Positions 52,307-60,684 of a stretch of DNA of 64,000 bases are shown in pieces. The stretch is from Alphaproteobacteria bacterium. Lineage in GTDB: Bacteria > Pseudomonadota > Alphaproteobacteria > MPNO01 > UBA2964. The notes beneath the pieces were generated by a model that was not told the DNA's origin, searched no databases, and saw only the letters and a program-made list of their open reading frames with translations. Each line of letters begins with the position of its first letter. Within the stretch, counting starts at the first letter, position 1. The DNA lies in the NCBI GenBank assembly GCA_012103315.1, contig WLWZ01000005.1:167601-231600 (forward strand). Direction: 5' to 3'. Both the position numbers and the translations under genes were made by a program.

Positions 52307-53128
52307 TTAGCCGAAACGGCCTTCTAGAGTTTTGGCGATTTTGTTCAGCCCATCGGCTGGGACCTTACCGATCAGCATGAACCCGAACCCGCCTTTGATC
52401 CAGTGCACAACTTGCATGCCGTTTCGCACTTCCTGTTTAGGCGGATGCGCCGGCTTGCCGCTCGGCAGGATACAAAAGGCAACCGGCACTTTTCCGTCAT
52501 AGAGGTAGGCGAGCTGTGCCAACGGTTTACTTTTAAAGCGTAATATTTGGGTACGCTTGTAATCAAGGCCATCAACCGTCAGCCGATCACGCTTCAGCTC
52601 GATTGACAGCGTTTTCGACGCCGCTGCCAGCCGTTCATCCTGTAATGGTGAGTTGCCGTTAGTCCCCGCCAGTGTTTCCACAGAATAAAGCGCATGATAG
52701 TCGGCTACCACTTGTCGCCAACCTTTCGCTTTGGGCGTCGGCGCCTTGGCGACTATTTGGTTATCCGATTGAGAAAACCTGTCACCGACAGCAAAACCCA
52801 GCCCAACCGCTAGGACCAGACACGCAGCCATTGCCCAGCCCCGATATCCACCCATAGACGTCAAAGCGTTGTCTTCCAACGGCGCTGTGGCGCGCGCCGC
52901 CTCAAGCCCTTCTTTTAAGGATTGTGCCGGCGCAGCCTCAAGCATCAAGTCAAACGCCTTCCGGAATGGACGCGACCCAGCGTCGAGAAGCGCCAGCCGT
53001 GCGCTGACATCTGCGTCATCGGAGAGTTTTTCTTCAATCGCAGCAGTTTCTTCTGTCGTCGCCTGACCATCGAGATAGGCGACAAGCATTTCATCTGTAA
53101 TGCCGATGGAATTGTCCTGATCTGCCAT
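52307..53128 (-). CDS. Anti-sigma factor, membrane-anchored
   Basis: A 273-residue single-pass protein. The N-terminal cytoplasmic region (ITDEMLVAYLDGQATTEETAAIEEKL) is the typical anti-sigma helical domain, without the HxxxCxxC zinc motif. A membrane segment lies at about residues 96-116 (RGWAMAACLVLAVGLGFAVG), and the rest is periplasmic. It follows the ECF sigma gene, with its ATG five bases past the sigma stop. It should hold the sigma factor until a periplasmic signal arrives. The likely signal, given the neighbours, is redox or copper stress. Confidence 0.87.
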   Translation of the reverse strand: MADQDNSIGITDEMLVAYLDGQATTEETAAIEEKLSDDADVSARLALLDAGSRPFRKAFDLMLEAAPAQSLKEGLEAARATAPLEDNALTSMGGYRGWAMAACLVLAVGLGFAVGDRFSQSDNQIVAKAPTPKAKGWRQVVADYHALYSVETLAGTNGNSPLQDERLAAASKTLSIELKRDRLTVDGLDYKRTQILRFKSKPLAQLAYLYDGKVPVAFCILPSGKPAHPPKQEVRNGMQVVHWIKGGFGFMLIGKVPADGLNKIAKTLEGRFG

Positions 53129-53132
53129 ATCG

Positions 53133-53663
53133 TTACCCATTTCCTGGCTGCGCTGCACCGTCAGGGACGTCTTGTTGCAACTTACCCAAACTCGCCCGCG
53201 CCGCCGCCAACCGGCTCATTACCGTCCCAATTGGAATCTCCAAGACATCAGCGGCTTCGCGGTAGCTCATCCCCTCTACATAAACCAGCAACACAGTGAC
53301 ACGCTGCGCCTCCGGTAACCCGTGTATCTGCTTTAACACCTGTTGCAGCTCAATATTCGCATCAGCGATCCGTCGACCGTCGATTGTCAGAACATCTTCT
53401 GCTGGCACCAACCCCTGCCCTTGCCGCACGGCATTAGCGCGCAGTTGGTTTTTCCAGATAGAAGATAAGATCGTAAAAACCCAGCGATCGAGATTGGTTC
53501 CTTGTTGAAACTGCTCTGCGCGCTCCAACGCTCGTACACAAGCCGCCTGCACAAGATCCTCAGCGATATCGGGGGAATGTGACAGGGTATAGGCGAACCG
53601 CCATAATCGCGGTAAAAGCGCCGGTAACCCGTCACTAACGAAGGCTTGATTATTTTTTGTCAT
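53133..53663 (-). CDS. ECF-family RNA polymerase sigma factor
   Basis: A 176-residue group IV sigma factor. Region 2 is seen in LPRLWRFAYTLSHSPDIAEDLVQAACVRALERAEQF and region 4 in VLLVYVEGMSYREAADVLEIPIGTVMSRLAAARA. It is paired with the membrane anti-sigma gene downstream. Its own promoter probably lies in the 150 bases that separate it from the divergent TPR gene; a GGAAAC element is visible there, but its spacing to a CGTT-type -10 is not ideal. Target genes may include the TPR and SCO1 groups. Confidence 0.93.
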   Translation of the reverse strand: MTKNNQAFVSDGLPALLPRLWRFAYTLSHSPDIAEDLVQAACVRALERAEQFQQGTNLDRWVFTILSSIWKNQLRANAVRQGQGLVPAEDVLTIDGRRIADANIELQQVLKQIHGLPEAQRVTVLLVYVEGMSYREAADVLEIPIGTVMSRLAAARASLGKLQQDVPDGAAQPGNG

Positions 53664-53814
53664 TGCGAACGAATAATATCGATCCCAGCGTGTTTCCCAT
53701 ACAAGAGCCTAACGGAGCTCGCCGGATGGTGAAACCTGGATTTGACATACTGGATTCAACGAGCGGCAAATCCCATATGGACGATATAAACGGATTTATA
53801 ACAGAGGTGTTAGA

Positions 53815-54318
53815 ATGACTCAGAAGCTCTCAATAAATGGAAAAATCGCTGTTTTCGCTATTAGTCTCGCAGCACTGGCCCTTAACGTCGCCGCTACAGC
53901 GCCTAACGCATTAGCGGCCGGCAGCGATAGCAATTGGGGATCAGATTCAGAGAAAAAACAGAATCCCGATTGGGCGGCAGCAAAAAAGAAGATCGCCGAT
54001 AAAGATTATGCGGGTGCCATTCCGCACCTGCAAAAATATATCGGGGACAATCCCAAAAATGCGAATGCCCACAACTATCTGGGATATGCCCTGCGTAACC
54101 TTGGCAAACTTAAAGAGTCAGGGGTCGCCTATAGCCAAGCGCTAACCCACAACCCCAAACATCTCGGCGCTCTGGAATATCAGGGTCGGTTGTACTTAAA
54201 ACTCGGACAGGTTGCCAAAGCGAAAGCTAATCTCGCCAAGCTCGATGGTCTCTGCTTCTTTGGTTGCGATGAATATACCGAACTGAAGAATGCAATCGCC
54301 CAGCACAAGGGCAGCTAA
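53815..54318 (+). CDS. Secreted TPR-repeat protein
   Basis: A 167-residue exported protein. A signal peptide ends around ALA|AGSD. A low-complexity stretch follows, then two or three TPR motifs between about residues 62 and 145 (YAGAIPHLQKYIGDNPKNAN, then AHNYLGYALRNLGKLKESG). The end has a CxxxC (C147, C151; LCFFGC), rare for a TPR protein and possibly redox active. AGAGG precedes the ATG. It is divergent from the ECF sigma gene and a good candidate for its regulon. Confidence 0.83.
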   Translation: MTQKLSINGKIAVFAISLAALALNVAATAPNALAAGSDSNWGSDSEKKQNPDWAAAKKKIADKDYAGAIPHLQKYIGDNPKNANAHNYLGYALRNLGKLKESGVAYSQALTHNPKHLGALEYQGRLYLKLGQVAKAKANLAKLDGLCFFGCDEYTELKNAIAQHKGS

Positions 54319-54359
54319 CTCTCCCACTCCCGCAATGCGGCGGCGCGGCGCGACGCGAC

Positions 54360-54575
54360 TTAAGTTTCGTGCGTGCCGTCGCATAGCAGCTGGTTCTGGG
54401 TCCGTTTACAACCGCAGAACGTCACCGGCCGGTCACGCTTGGCGATATATTGCACGGGCGACACGCCGGTTCCCTTATGGGAGTCATCACAAAATGGCTG
54501 GTCCTTGCTTTGACCGCAGGCACACCACCAATATTCCTTACCTTCTTCAACGAGCCGCTGATAATAAAGCGCCAT
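54360..54575 (-). CDS. Double CDGSH iron-sulfur domain protein
   Basis: A 71-residue protein with two CDGSH-type modules: CACGQSKDQPFCDDSH and CGCKRTQNQLLCDGTH. Each has three cysteines and a histidine for a 2Fe-2S cluster. The family is known from mitoNEET and small bacterial proteins that sense or store redox state. It is free-standing between the TPR gene and a TauD gene. No signal peptide, so cytoplasmic. Confidence 0.93.
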   Translation of the reverse strand: MALYYQRLVEEGKEYWWCACGQSKDQPFCDDSHKGTGVSPVQYIAKRDRPVTFCGCKRTQNQLLCDGTHET

Positions 54576-54687
54576 CCGGTCTGATCCTTATATCCGTAAA
54601 TTGAGTTCCCTAATTTTTAGAACGAGACTGGGTGGTTCACAAGCCCTGCCCAGCCCGCTACGCTATCTGTAACCGAGGGAGGAACAC

Positions 54688-55548
54688 ATGCCAAAATCGT
54701 TCGATACCCGACCGTTGGGCTCGGCCCTCGGCGCCGAGATTATCGGTCTCGACATTTCCAAGCCGCTGGATGACGAAACCATTCAGGATTTGTACGACAC
54801 CTGGCGCGACAACATCGTCCTGTTATTCAACAAGAAGGACATGTCGCAGGAGGAGCAGCTCCGCTTCGCCGCCTGTTTCGGCAAGCTCGGCGAGCGTCCA
54901 AAACCCAAAGAAGCGCGACCGGAAGATTACAGCAAGCTCGATGCCGCTTTCATGCTGGTCACCAACATCCGCGAGAATGGCAAGCCAATCGGCACGCTAC
55001 CGGATGGCGAGATGATGTTTCATCACGATACGATCTATAAACCGCGCCCCCACATCGGCACGCTCCTCTACGCCATTGAAGTGCCATCTGTCGGTGGCAA
55101 CACCAAATTCACTAATCTCTACAAGGCCTATGACGCACTGCCAGAAGACATCAAAAACAAAGTCGAAGGCCGCAAGGCGCTACATCTCTATGATTATGAT
55201 CGCATCGCCGAGCGCAATACCGTTGAAGGGGCCAACGATCTGCTGGAAAATTGCTCGCACCCAGTTGCGATCACCCACCCGCGTTCAGGCCGCAAAGCAC
55301 TTTATGTAAACCGGCTGATGACTGCCGAGATTGAAGGGCTCGACCACGACGAGAGCGAGGAAATCCTCAACCTGATGTTCGATATCGCCGAACAGCCTGA
55401 GCACGTGTACGAACATGTCTGGACGCCGGGCGATCTTTTGCTATGGGATAATTTCTGTTCGTCCCATGCTCGAACTGATTTCTCGGATGGCGAAGTACGT
55501 TTACTGCGCCGCTGTCAGGTCGAAGCCGAGAGTGCACCCGCGGCGTAG
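54688..55548 (+). CDS. TauD/TfdA-family Fe(II)/2-oxoglutarate dioxygenase (copy 4)
   Basis: A 286-residue dioxygenase with triad H112, D114 (MMFHHDTIY) and H260 (SSHARTDF). It shares TNIRENGKPIGTLPDGE with the other copies. Its substrate loop differs (HHDTIYKPRPH), so it may take another substrate. A good ribosome site (GAGGGAGG) precedes the ATG. It stands alone, far from the other three genes. Confidence 0.9.
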   Translation: MPKSFDTRPLGSALGAEIIGLDISKPLDDETIQDLYDTWRDNIVLLFNKKDMSQEEQLRFAACFGKLGERPKPKEARPEDYSKLDAAFMLVTNIRENGKPIGTLPDGEMMFHHDTIYKPRPHIGTLLYAIEVPSVGGNTKFTNLYKAYDALPEDIKNKVEGRKALHLYDYDRIAERNTVEGANDLLENCSHPVAITHPRSGRKALYVNRLMTAEIEGLDHDESEEILNLMFDIAEQPEHVYEHVWTPGDLLLWDNFCSSHARTDFSDGEVRLLRRCQVEAESAPAA

Positions 55549-55629
55549 TAACCCCCATTGCCGACGATTCGGGGTATGGGCGGATAAACTTGCCTTAGAT
55601 TTAGTCCAAAGAATTTTAGGGACAGAGCA

Positions 55630-56343
55630 ATTTCTGTAGGAATCGAACATCATCACGGCGACCATAGTCATTACGTCCATCGTATTGGCTGGTTGCGCGC
55701 CGCGGTGCTCGGCGCCAATGACGGTATCGTCTCAACGGCGAGCCTGATCGTTGGCGTTGCGGCGGCCTCGGATGACCGCAGTGTTATCCTGATCGCCGGG
55801 ATCGCCGGGCTGGTCGCGGGCGCCATGTCGATGGCAGCCGGTGAATATGTCTCGGTCAGCTCACAGTCCGATACCGAGCGTGCTGATTTAGAGACTGAAC
55901 GACAGGCCTTGGAAGACGAACCCGAAAGCGAACTTGAAGAACTCGCTCAGATATATGTTTCGCGCGGTGTCGAACCTCCCCTTGCCCGGCAGGTTGCCAT
56001 CCAGCTCACCGAACATGATGCCCTCGCCGCCCATGCCAGAGACGAGCTTGGCATTACCGATACCGCCAGCGCGCAACCAATACAGGCCGCCCTTACTTCA
56101 GCCGCCGCCTTTTCCGTAGGTGCTTTTTTGCCGCTCATTGCAATAATGCTAACACCGATTGCGCATGCCATTCCCGTCGTCGCAGGCGCGACCCTTGTCA
56201 GCCTCGCGCTGTTGGGCACGCTATCAGCTCAGGCCGGCGGGGCAGGTGTCCTCAAAGCCGCCGCCCGCGTCACCGTGTGGGGCGCACTGGCGATGGCACT
56301 TACAGCTGCAATCGGGTCGGTTGTCGGTGGGGTGGTTAATTGA
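55630..56343 (+). CDS. VIT-family (CCC1-like) metal transporter with non-standard start
   Basis: A membrane protein of the VIT1/CCC1 family, which moves iron or manganese. The conserved opening RIGWLRAAVLGANDGIVSTASLIVG is followed by AGAMSMAAGEYVSVSSQSD, and five hydrophobic segments are seen. The frame upstream of TTG 55693 is open and encodes a natural His-rich lead (EHHHGDHSHYVHRIGW), so a start further up is needed. The only position with a ribosome site (AGGGA seven bases upstream) is ATT at 55630, giving 237 residues. The TTG would cut off the conserved RIGW. ATT starts are rare; a lost ATG is the alternative. Confidence 0.8.
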   Translation: MSVGIEHHHGDHSHYVHRIGWLRAAVLGANDGIVSTASLIVGVAAASDDRSVILIAGIAGLVAGAMSMAAGEYVSVSSQSDTERADLETERQALEDEPESELEELAQIYVSRGVEPPLARQVAIQLTEHDALAAHARDELGITDTASAQPIQAALTSAAAFSVGAFLPLIAIMLTPIAHAIPVVAGATLVSLALLGTLSAQAGGAGVLKAAARVTVWGALAMALTAAIGSVVGGVVN

Positions 56344-56427
56344 CAGCTTTCGATGACATACGAGAACCGAAGGAATCAATCCATAAACTTCTCGCAGGAG
56401 TGCGCTCCCCTATAAATAACCATAAAT

Positions 56428-57126
56428 TTAACGGGGTGATCGTATTTTTTTCATACGCGCTCGAAGTATGACCTGAATTATCGCGTCTTTATCAAATCTG
56501 TTACTTATTTGGTTAGCAGCCGTTTCGGCAAAACCAAGCTCTTCTCTAGCAACAAATTCATTTGCTAATTTTTTAAGTTGCCGATCCTTCGTAAGTCTGT
56601 TGGATAGATCACCCAAAGCGATAAGAGAAAATTTATATTCTTTCTTTTCGAGTGCGAGATCAGAAATCTTCACCAATTCATCATCTCGAGAAAACCTATT
56701 ACTGATTCTTTTCGCAACCGAAATCAGGTTATATATGTCGTGTAGACTTTTCCGTCTTTCAAGGATCTCCACCGCACTCGGTTGCTTTAAAACACTGACT
56801 TTATCCCTTTGAGATTTGGTCACCTCTATTGTTTTATCGATTTTTCTGGATCTCAATTTTAAAGGTGGTGCAATATGCTTAGCATTTTGACTTTGCCCAC
56901 TGAGAATTTTTAACCTCGGCTTACTTCCCGACCGGGTCTCAACCGTAGTCGTTGTAAGGACGGGGGGTTTTGTGGTGTTCATCGCCTCAGACTTGTCCAC
57001 ATCCGATTCTTCTTGATTATCTCCCGCCACGGATTTTGCGTTATCAGTCAAAAATCCGTATTCAAACAAAGCAACCAAGATACCAGCCAACAAGGTAACA
57101 AAGAACACTGTGATGGATTTCTTCAT
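56428..57126 (-). CDS. Hypothetical membrane-anchored repeat protein, AT-rich
   Basis: A 232-residue protein I do not recognise. A membrane segment near the N-terminus (KSITVFFVTLLAGILVALFEYGFL) is followed by a linker rich in Lys, Thr and Ser, then a helical domain with three similar units of about 36 residues starting ISNRFSRDDEL, LSNRLTKDRQL and ISNRFDKDAII. These look like TPR-type helix pairs. The gene is clearly richer in A and T than its neighbours, so it may be a recent arrival. It lies next to the tRNA-derived repeat but on its other side. Confidence 0.65.
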   Translation of the reverse strand: MKKSITVFFVTLLAGILVALFEYGFLTDNAKSVAGDNQEESDVDKSEAMNTTKPPVLTTTTVETRSGSKPRLKILSGQSQNAKHIAPPLKLRSRKIDKTIEVTKSQRDKVSVLKQPSAVEILERRKSLHDIYNLISVAKRISNRFSRDDELVKISDLALEKKEYKFSLIALGDLSNRLTKDRQLKKLANEFVAREELGFAETAANQISNRFDKDAIIQVILRARMKKIRSPR

Positions 57127-57338
57127 TAAGACTACGTTTTTGTGCAGGCGGAGGAGGACACCCTCCACACGGCCAATGGGTTTTCACGACATTCGCTGCA
57201 GGATCTCATGCCAATGAGCCGGATTTTACCTTAACCTCAGCGTAGTGTACGTTAGTGCTGCCCGTCTAGTCTCCACAATGATCGATTTTCGAGCTTGTTT
57301 CAGGATTACTGTTAGCATCATCTGAAAAAAAATTCGAA

Positions 57339-57358
57339 ATGGTGCCCGCTGCCGGACT
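57339..57358 (-). repeat. Copy of the tRNA-Leu 3' end (possible attachment-site scar)
   Basis: Twenty bases (ATGGTGCCCGCTGCCGGACT on the plus strand) are identical to the 3' end of the tRNA-Leu gene about 3.1 kb to the right, including the CCA and the acceptor and T-stem 3' strands. The copy lies in the same orientation and is not part of a second full tRNA. This is how an attR-type site left by an integrative element at a tRNA looks. Confidence 0.8.
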
Positions 57359-57364
57359 TAACAC

Positions 57365-58306
57365 TTACTCATCCAGCCAATTAGCAGCACCGTCGATAAA
57401 CAAACCATCGATATCCGGCACCTTGCTGATGAACTTTTGCTCATGCAGATAGCGCATCAGCGTCGCGACGATCTCCCGGTTTTTGTCGGTCAAGCCAAAC
57501 GGGATTGGATCATCCTCTGATTTGCCTCCCGGCTCATCTCCCCAAGGGTTCAGATTACCGCCCTCGGCATAAAACTGCGTCTTGCTCGCGCAGTACGCAT
57601 CAAACAGCATCTTCGGCGCGTTGGGGAACTTTACGAGGGTATCGTTGTGAATAACCACAGCATGGTTTAGCGGGTAAATACCGGTCCGTCCGAAATAGTC
57701 GCGCTCAGCTGCCTCTGTATCGGGAAACAATGGTCGTAATTGCTGTTCCGTCGCTGGCTTTTTGCTGTCGTTCGTTGTGGGGGCCAAAAGGGCATCGATC
57801 TTGCCATCGATGACGAGTTGTTCGAGGTCTTCATCCAACGCCTCTACGCCCGCTTCCATCGGCGGTGCAAAGCGCTGTTTCCTTTCCGACACCCAATTGA
57901 TGTCGCTCCAATGCAAATTATATTCATCGACCATCAAACCACGCCACCAAACACCGGCAGTCTGGGTATATTCACGCGCACCAATCGTTTTGCCTTTCAA
58001 TTGGCTTGGATGGGTTAAATCTCCGTCCTTACTGACATAGAGAGAGCCATGGCGGAAGGCGCGATTAAGGAACACCGGGATCGCCATCATCGGCGCGATA
58101 TCGCGATCTTTCATCAGAGTATAGTTGGCGAGCGAGAACTCATTAACCTGAAACGGCTGACCATCAAGGACTGCTTTGAACGCCTGACCGGGACCGACGG
58201 GTTTATATTGCAGGTTTAAGCCATCGCTTTCGCGGCTGACATGCCGAAAAAACGGATAGTCGTTTCCCACCATTTCAATCGAATTGTCACCAAGTGTATC
58301 AGGCAT
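57365..58306 (-). CDS. 4,5-dihydroxyphthalate-decarboxylase-like protein (DHPD-like 3)
   Basis: A 313-residue member of the same fold and family as the two other copies, but more divergent. It shows IEMVGNDYPFFRHVSRE at the start, FQVNEFSLANYTLM, FLNRAFRHGSLYV and LKGKTIGAREYTQTAGVWWRG. There is no signal peptide, so a cytoplasmic enzyme is likely. The radical SAM gene is the upstream neighbour on the same strand, about 125 bases away. The two are the only genes between the tRNA-Leu and its 20-bp copy. Substrate unknown. Confidence 0.78.
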   Translation of the reverse strand: MPDTLGDNSIEMVGNDYPFFRHVSRESDGLNLQYKPVGPGQAFKAVLDGQPFQVNEFSLANYTLMKDRDIAPMMAIPVFLNRAFRHGSLYVSKDGDLTHPSQLKGKTIGAREYTQTAGVWWRGLMVDEYNLHWSDINWVSERKQRFAPPMEAGVEALDEDLEQLVIDGKIDALLAPTTNDSKKPATEQQLRPLFPDTEAAERDYFGRTGIYPLNHAVVIHNDTLVKFPNAPKMLFDAYCASKTQFYAEGGNLNPWGDEPGGKSEDDPIPFGLTDKNREIVATLMRYLHEQKFISKVPDIDGLFIDGAANWLDE

Positions 58307-58431
58307 TCTTTTGGCTCCCCGAAATCAACTTTGAGATCTTGCCCAATGATAGTCACGAGGCCAAGCGCACGCACCCTTGATCGTCAACCCGATCAAAATG
58401 CGCGTTGTGGAGACAGGTTATCGAGAACCGC

Positions 58432-60216
58432 TTATTCTGCAGCCTGGGTTACGCGTGCTTCCTCACGGTCTCGGCGCGCATCGGCCTGCTGTTTAGCCTT
58501 ATCAACCGCAGCCATAGAGCTTTCATTCAGATCGAACATCTCTAGATCCTCGCCTTCTGCATCTATGACTTCGGTGATGGCCAAATCAGTGTAATCCTTG
58601 ACACTATCGTCCTTTTGAATACGTGTTCGGATCCGATGGAAGCGCCACGCATATGCGCCGTAAGTCGCGTATTTTGCGATGGTCTCCGCAATATAAGCTG
58701 GCCAAAACCGCAATGCAGAAACCCTTGGTCTCTCGGGACGACGTTGGGTGCGATCTTTAATGCGGAAATAGCCACACTGCTGCGGATGCACACCCTCAAA
58801 CGCCATGGCGCCATATATCTGCAGAACACCCCGCCAGATTTTCACCGGCTTAATGCCATATGCCTTGTTGCGCTTCATCATGCGTTCGACGTGCTCGTCC
58901 GTGTAATACCACGTCCAAATATCCTGATAGGTCTGCTGCCATTCCTCAGTAGACATCTTGGGATGTTTTATCGTGGCGTTTTCAAGATCGTATTTATTGA
59001 GGTCAGGGTCCATCCAGGTGCCGGCATCATAATGTCGCTTGTGATCTTCCGACCCCGGCAATGGGGTCAGCATTGTGAATTCAAGCAAATCCACCGGTAG
59101 TTCGCGTTGAACAATGCCAATATCGCGTTTGATCGTTTCGGGGGTATCGCCCGGCAGCCCCATGATGAAGCCCGCATAGGTAATAATGCCGGCTTCCTTC
59201 CAGGCCTGAAACATCTTGCGATACTCGGTAATCCGGTTCTGCCCCTTGTTCATTTCCATCAGATTATCGGGATTGATGCTTTCCAACCCGATAAAGGCGT
59301 AATGACACCCATCACGCGCCGCCTTTTCGATAAAGTTATCTATTTTGTGTGCGAGTACATCAACCTGGATCAGAAAGGTAATACCAAGCCCCTCTTTTTC
59401 CCTGAGTTCGATCATGCGATCGAAAATAGCCTCCCAGTTCTTGTTGCGGGCAAAGTTGTCATCCGTAATAAAATATTTATCGATCCCTTGGGCCGTGTTT
59501 TCACGGATGATACGTTCAATATCGTCTGCACCCCGCCAGCGCGATTTTCGTCCCTGTACATTGATGATGGTGCAAAACGAACATTGAAATGGGCAACCTC
59601 GCCCCGCATCAAACGACGCTAATATACCGTCATAGCGCTTGATAATATTCTTGGGCAGAAGCGGGATCGTCTGGCCCTGGAGGTCCGGCAAATCGTCCAT
59701 ATAGTTATAGACTTCTTGTGCTTTGTCAGCGTCAACATCCTTCAAGAATGAGTCAAAATGTTCCTCTGCCTCGCCCGCAAATAAAGTGATGCCCAGATCA
59801 ATCGCGACCTGCAAATCCAGTGTTGGCTTCTTGAGCATTGAGATAACGCCCGATACATGAAAACCACCAATGGCGACCTTAATGCCCTGCGAGCGAAACT
59901 GCTTCGCAATTTCAAGCGCACGGGGGTACTGGTTAGACTGGACACCCACCAGAGCAACAATGCCAGAATGACCGGGCTGCTTCATCCGGCGCGCCATCTC
60001 ATCAACAGGCACACGCATGGTCATCTCATCATGCGCACTTACTTCGATATCGACATCATCACCAAGCACCTTGCGTGCGGCGCTATCCTTGGCGATGGCG
60101 AACAGAGATGCCATTGAGTTGGAGGGTATCCACGCTTTCCACCACTGAATGACATAGCCTTGGCGGTCATAATGTGACGGCTTAATGATCTCGACATGGA
60201 ATGTACGCATCTTCAT
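58432..60216 (-). CDS. B12-binding-domain radical SAM protein
   Basis: A 594-residue enzyme. A cobalamin-binding Rossmann domain occupies the N-terminal part (SGIVALVGVQSNQYPRALEIA, then VAIGGFHVSGV). The radical SAM cluster motif is GRGCPFQCSFC with C208, C212 and C215, then the barrel (FIGLESINP, then GFIMGLPGDTPETI). It ends with a long C-terminal extension of helical, charged sequence. It resembles the BchE/hopanoid-methylase architecture, but the product cannot be named. It is the gene closest to the tRNA-Leu. Confidence 0.88.
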   Translation of the reverse strand: MKMRTFHVEIIKPSHYDRQGYVIQWWKAWIPSNSMASLFAIAKDSAARKVLGDDVDIEVSAHDEMTMRVPVDEMARRMKQPGHSGIVALVGVQSNQYPRALEIAKQFRSQGIKVAIGGFHVSGVISMLKKPTLDLQVAIDLGITLFAGEAEEHFDSFLKDVDADKAQEVYNYMDDLPDLQGQTIPLLPKNIIKRYDGILASFDAGRGCPFQCSFCTIINVQGRKSRWRGADDIERIIRENTAQGIDKYFITDDNFARNKNWEAIFDRMIELREKEGLGITFLIQVDVLAHKIDNFIEKAARDGCHYAFIGLESINPDNLMEMNKGQNRITEYRKMFQAWKEAGIITYAGFIMGLPGDTPETIKRDIGIVQRELPVDLLEFTMLTPLPGSEDHKRHYDAGTWMDPDLNKYDLENATIKHPKMSTEEWQQTYQDIWTWYYTDEHVERMMKRNKAYGIKPVKIWRGVLQIYGAMAFEGVHPQQCGYFRIKDRTQRRPERPRVSALRFWPAYIAETIAKYATYGAYAWRFHRIRTRIQKDDSVKDYTDLAITEVIDAEGEDLEMFDLNESSMAAVDKAKQQADARRDREEARVTQAAE

Positions 60217-60435
60217 CCCTCAGCTCTTAGATTTAAAGCCTGCTGACGTCGCCGCAGCGCTACAGACAGAAGCACTCTCGCAACAGCTGACTTTCCCTGT
60301 ATCCGCATAAACTTACGGTGAAGCCTATCAGAGAGAGTGTTAAAGCAACAGTTTTTTGAGGGACTTACCAAAAGCAGACAGTCAGAAGCAAAGTCATGCC
60401 TACGGGCGCTGCGATTCCTCTGATCAACTAAAAAT

Positions 60436-60455
60436 ATGGTGCCCGCTGCCGGACT
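60436..60455 (-). repeat. Parent copy of the 20-bp tRNA repeat
   Basis: This is the 3' end of the tRNA-Leu gene plus one flanking base, identical to the copy near 57.3 kb. Integrases of the tyrosine family commonly use exactly this part of a tRNA gene as their attachment core, because insertion there keeps the tRNA functional. Confidence 0.8.
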
Positions 60456-60523
60456 CGAACCGGCACGCCCTTACGGACAACGGATTTTAAGTCCGTTGCG
60501 TCTACCAATTCCGCCAAGCGGGC
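60437..60523 (-). tRNA. tRNA-Leu (anticodon TAA)
   Basis: On the minus strand the sequence folds as a class II tRNA. The seven-pair acceptor stem is GCCCGCT/AGCGGGC, the anticodon stem is ACGGA/TCCGT with loop CTTAAAA (anticodon TAA), a long variable arm fits leucine, and the T arm is GCCGG-TTCGAGT-CCGGC. CCA is encoded. The T-loop TTCGAGT is standard. Confidence 0.97.
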
Positions 60524-60684
60524 ACTAACCACTGATCATCAAATCGAACTGGCGGCAGAAACTAGCGTAAATTGCCCGCACAAGGAAAGCGAAAGACGTA
60601 TTTTTCAACGACCAGCGACTATCTGGTCTGGCATCACCCAATCAGCTAGTCTCGTTCATCACTTCGCAAACCAATATATGGTCG

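Noticed and set aside
53664..53814. A defined ECF-type promoter pair between the sigma and TPR genes
   Set aside because: A GGAAAC element is present on the minus strand, but the distance to a CGTT-like -10 is about 20 bases, longer than usual, and the plus-strand candidates are weak.
57339..57358. A second tRNA gene
   Set aside because: Only the 3' strand of the acceptor and T stems is present; there is no anticodon arm or 5' strand beside it.
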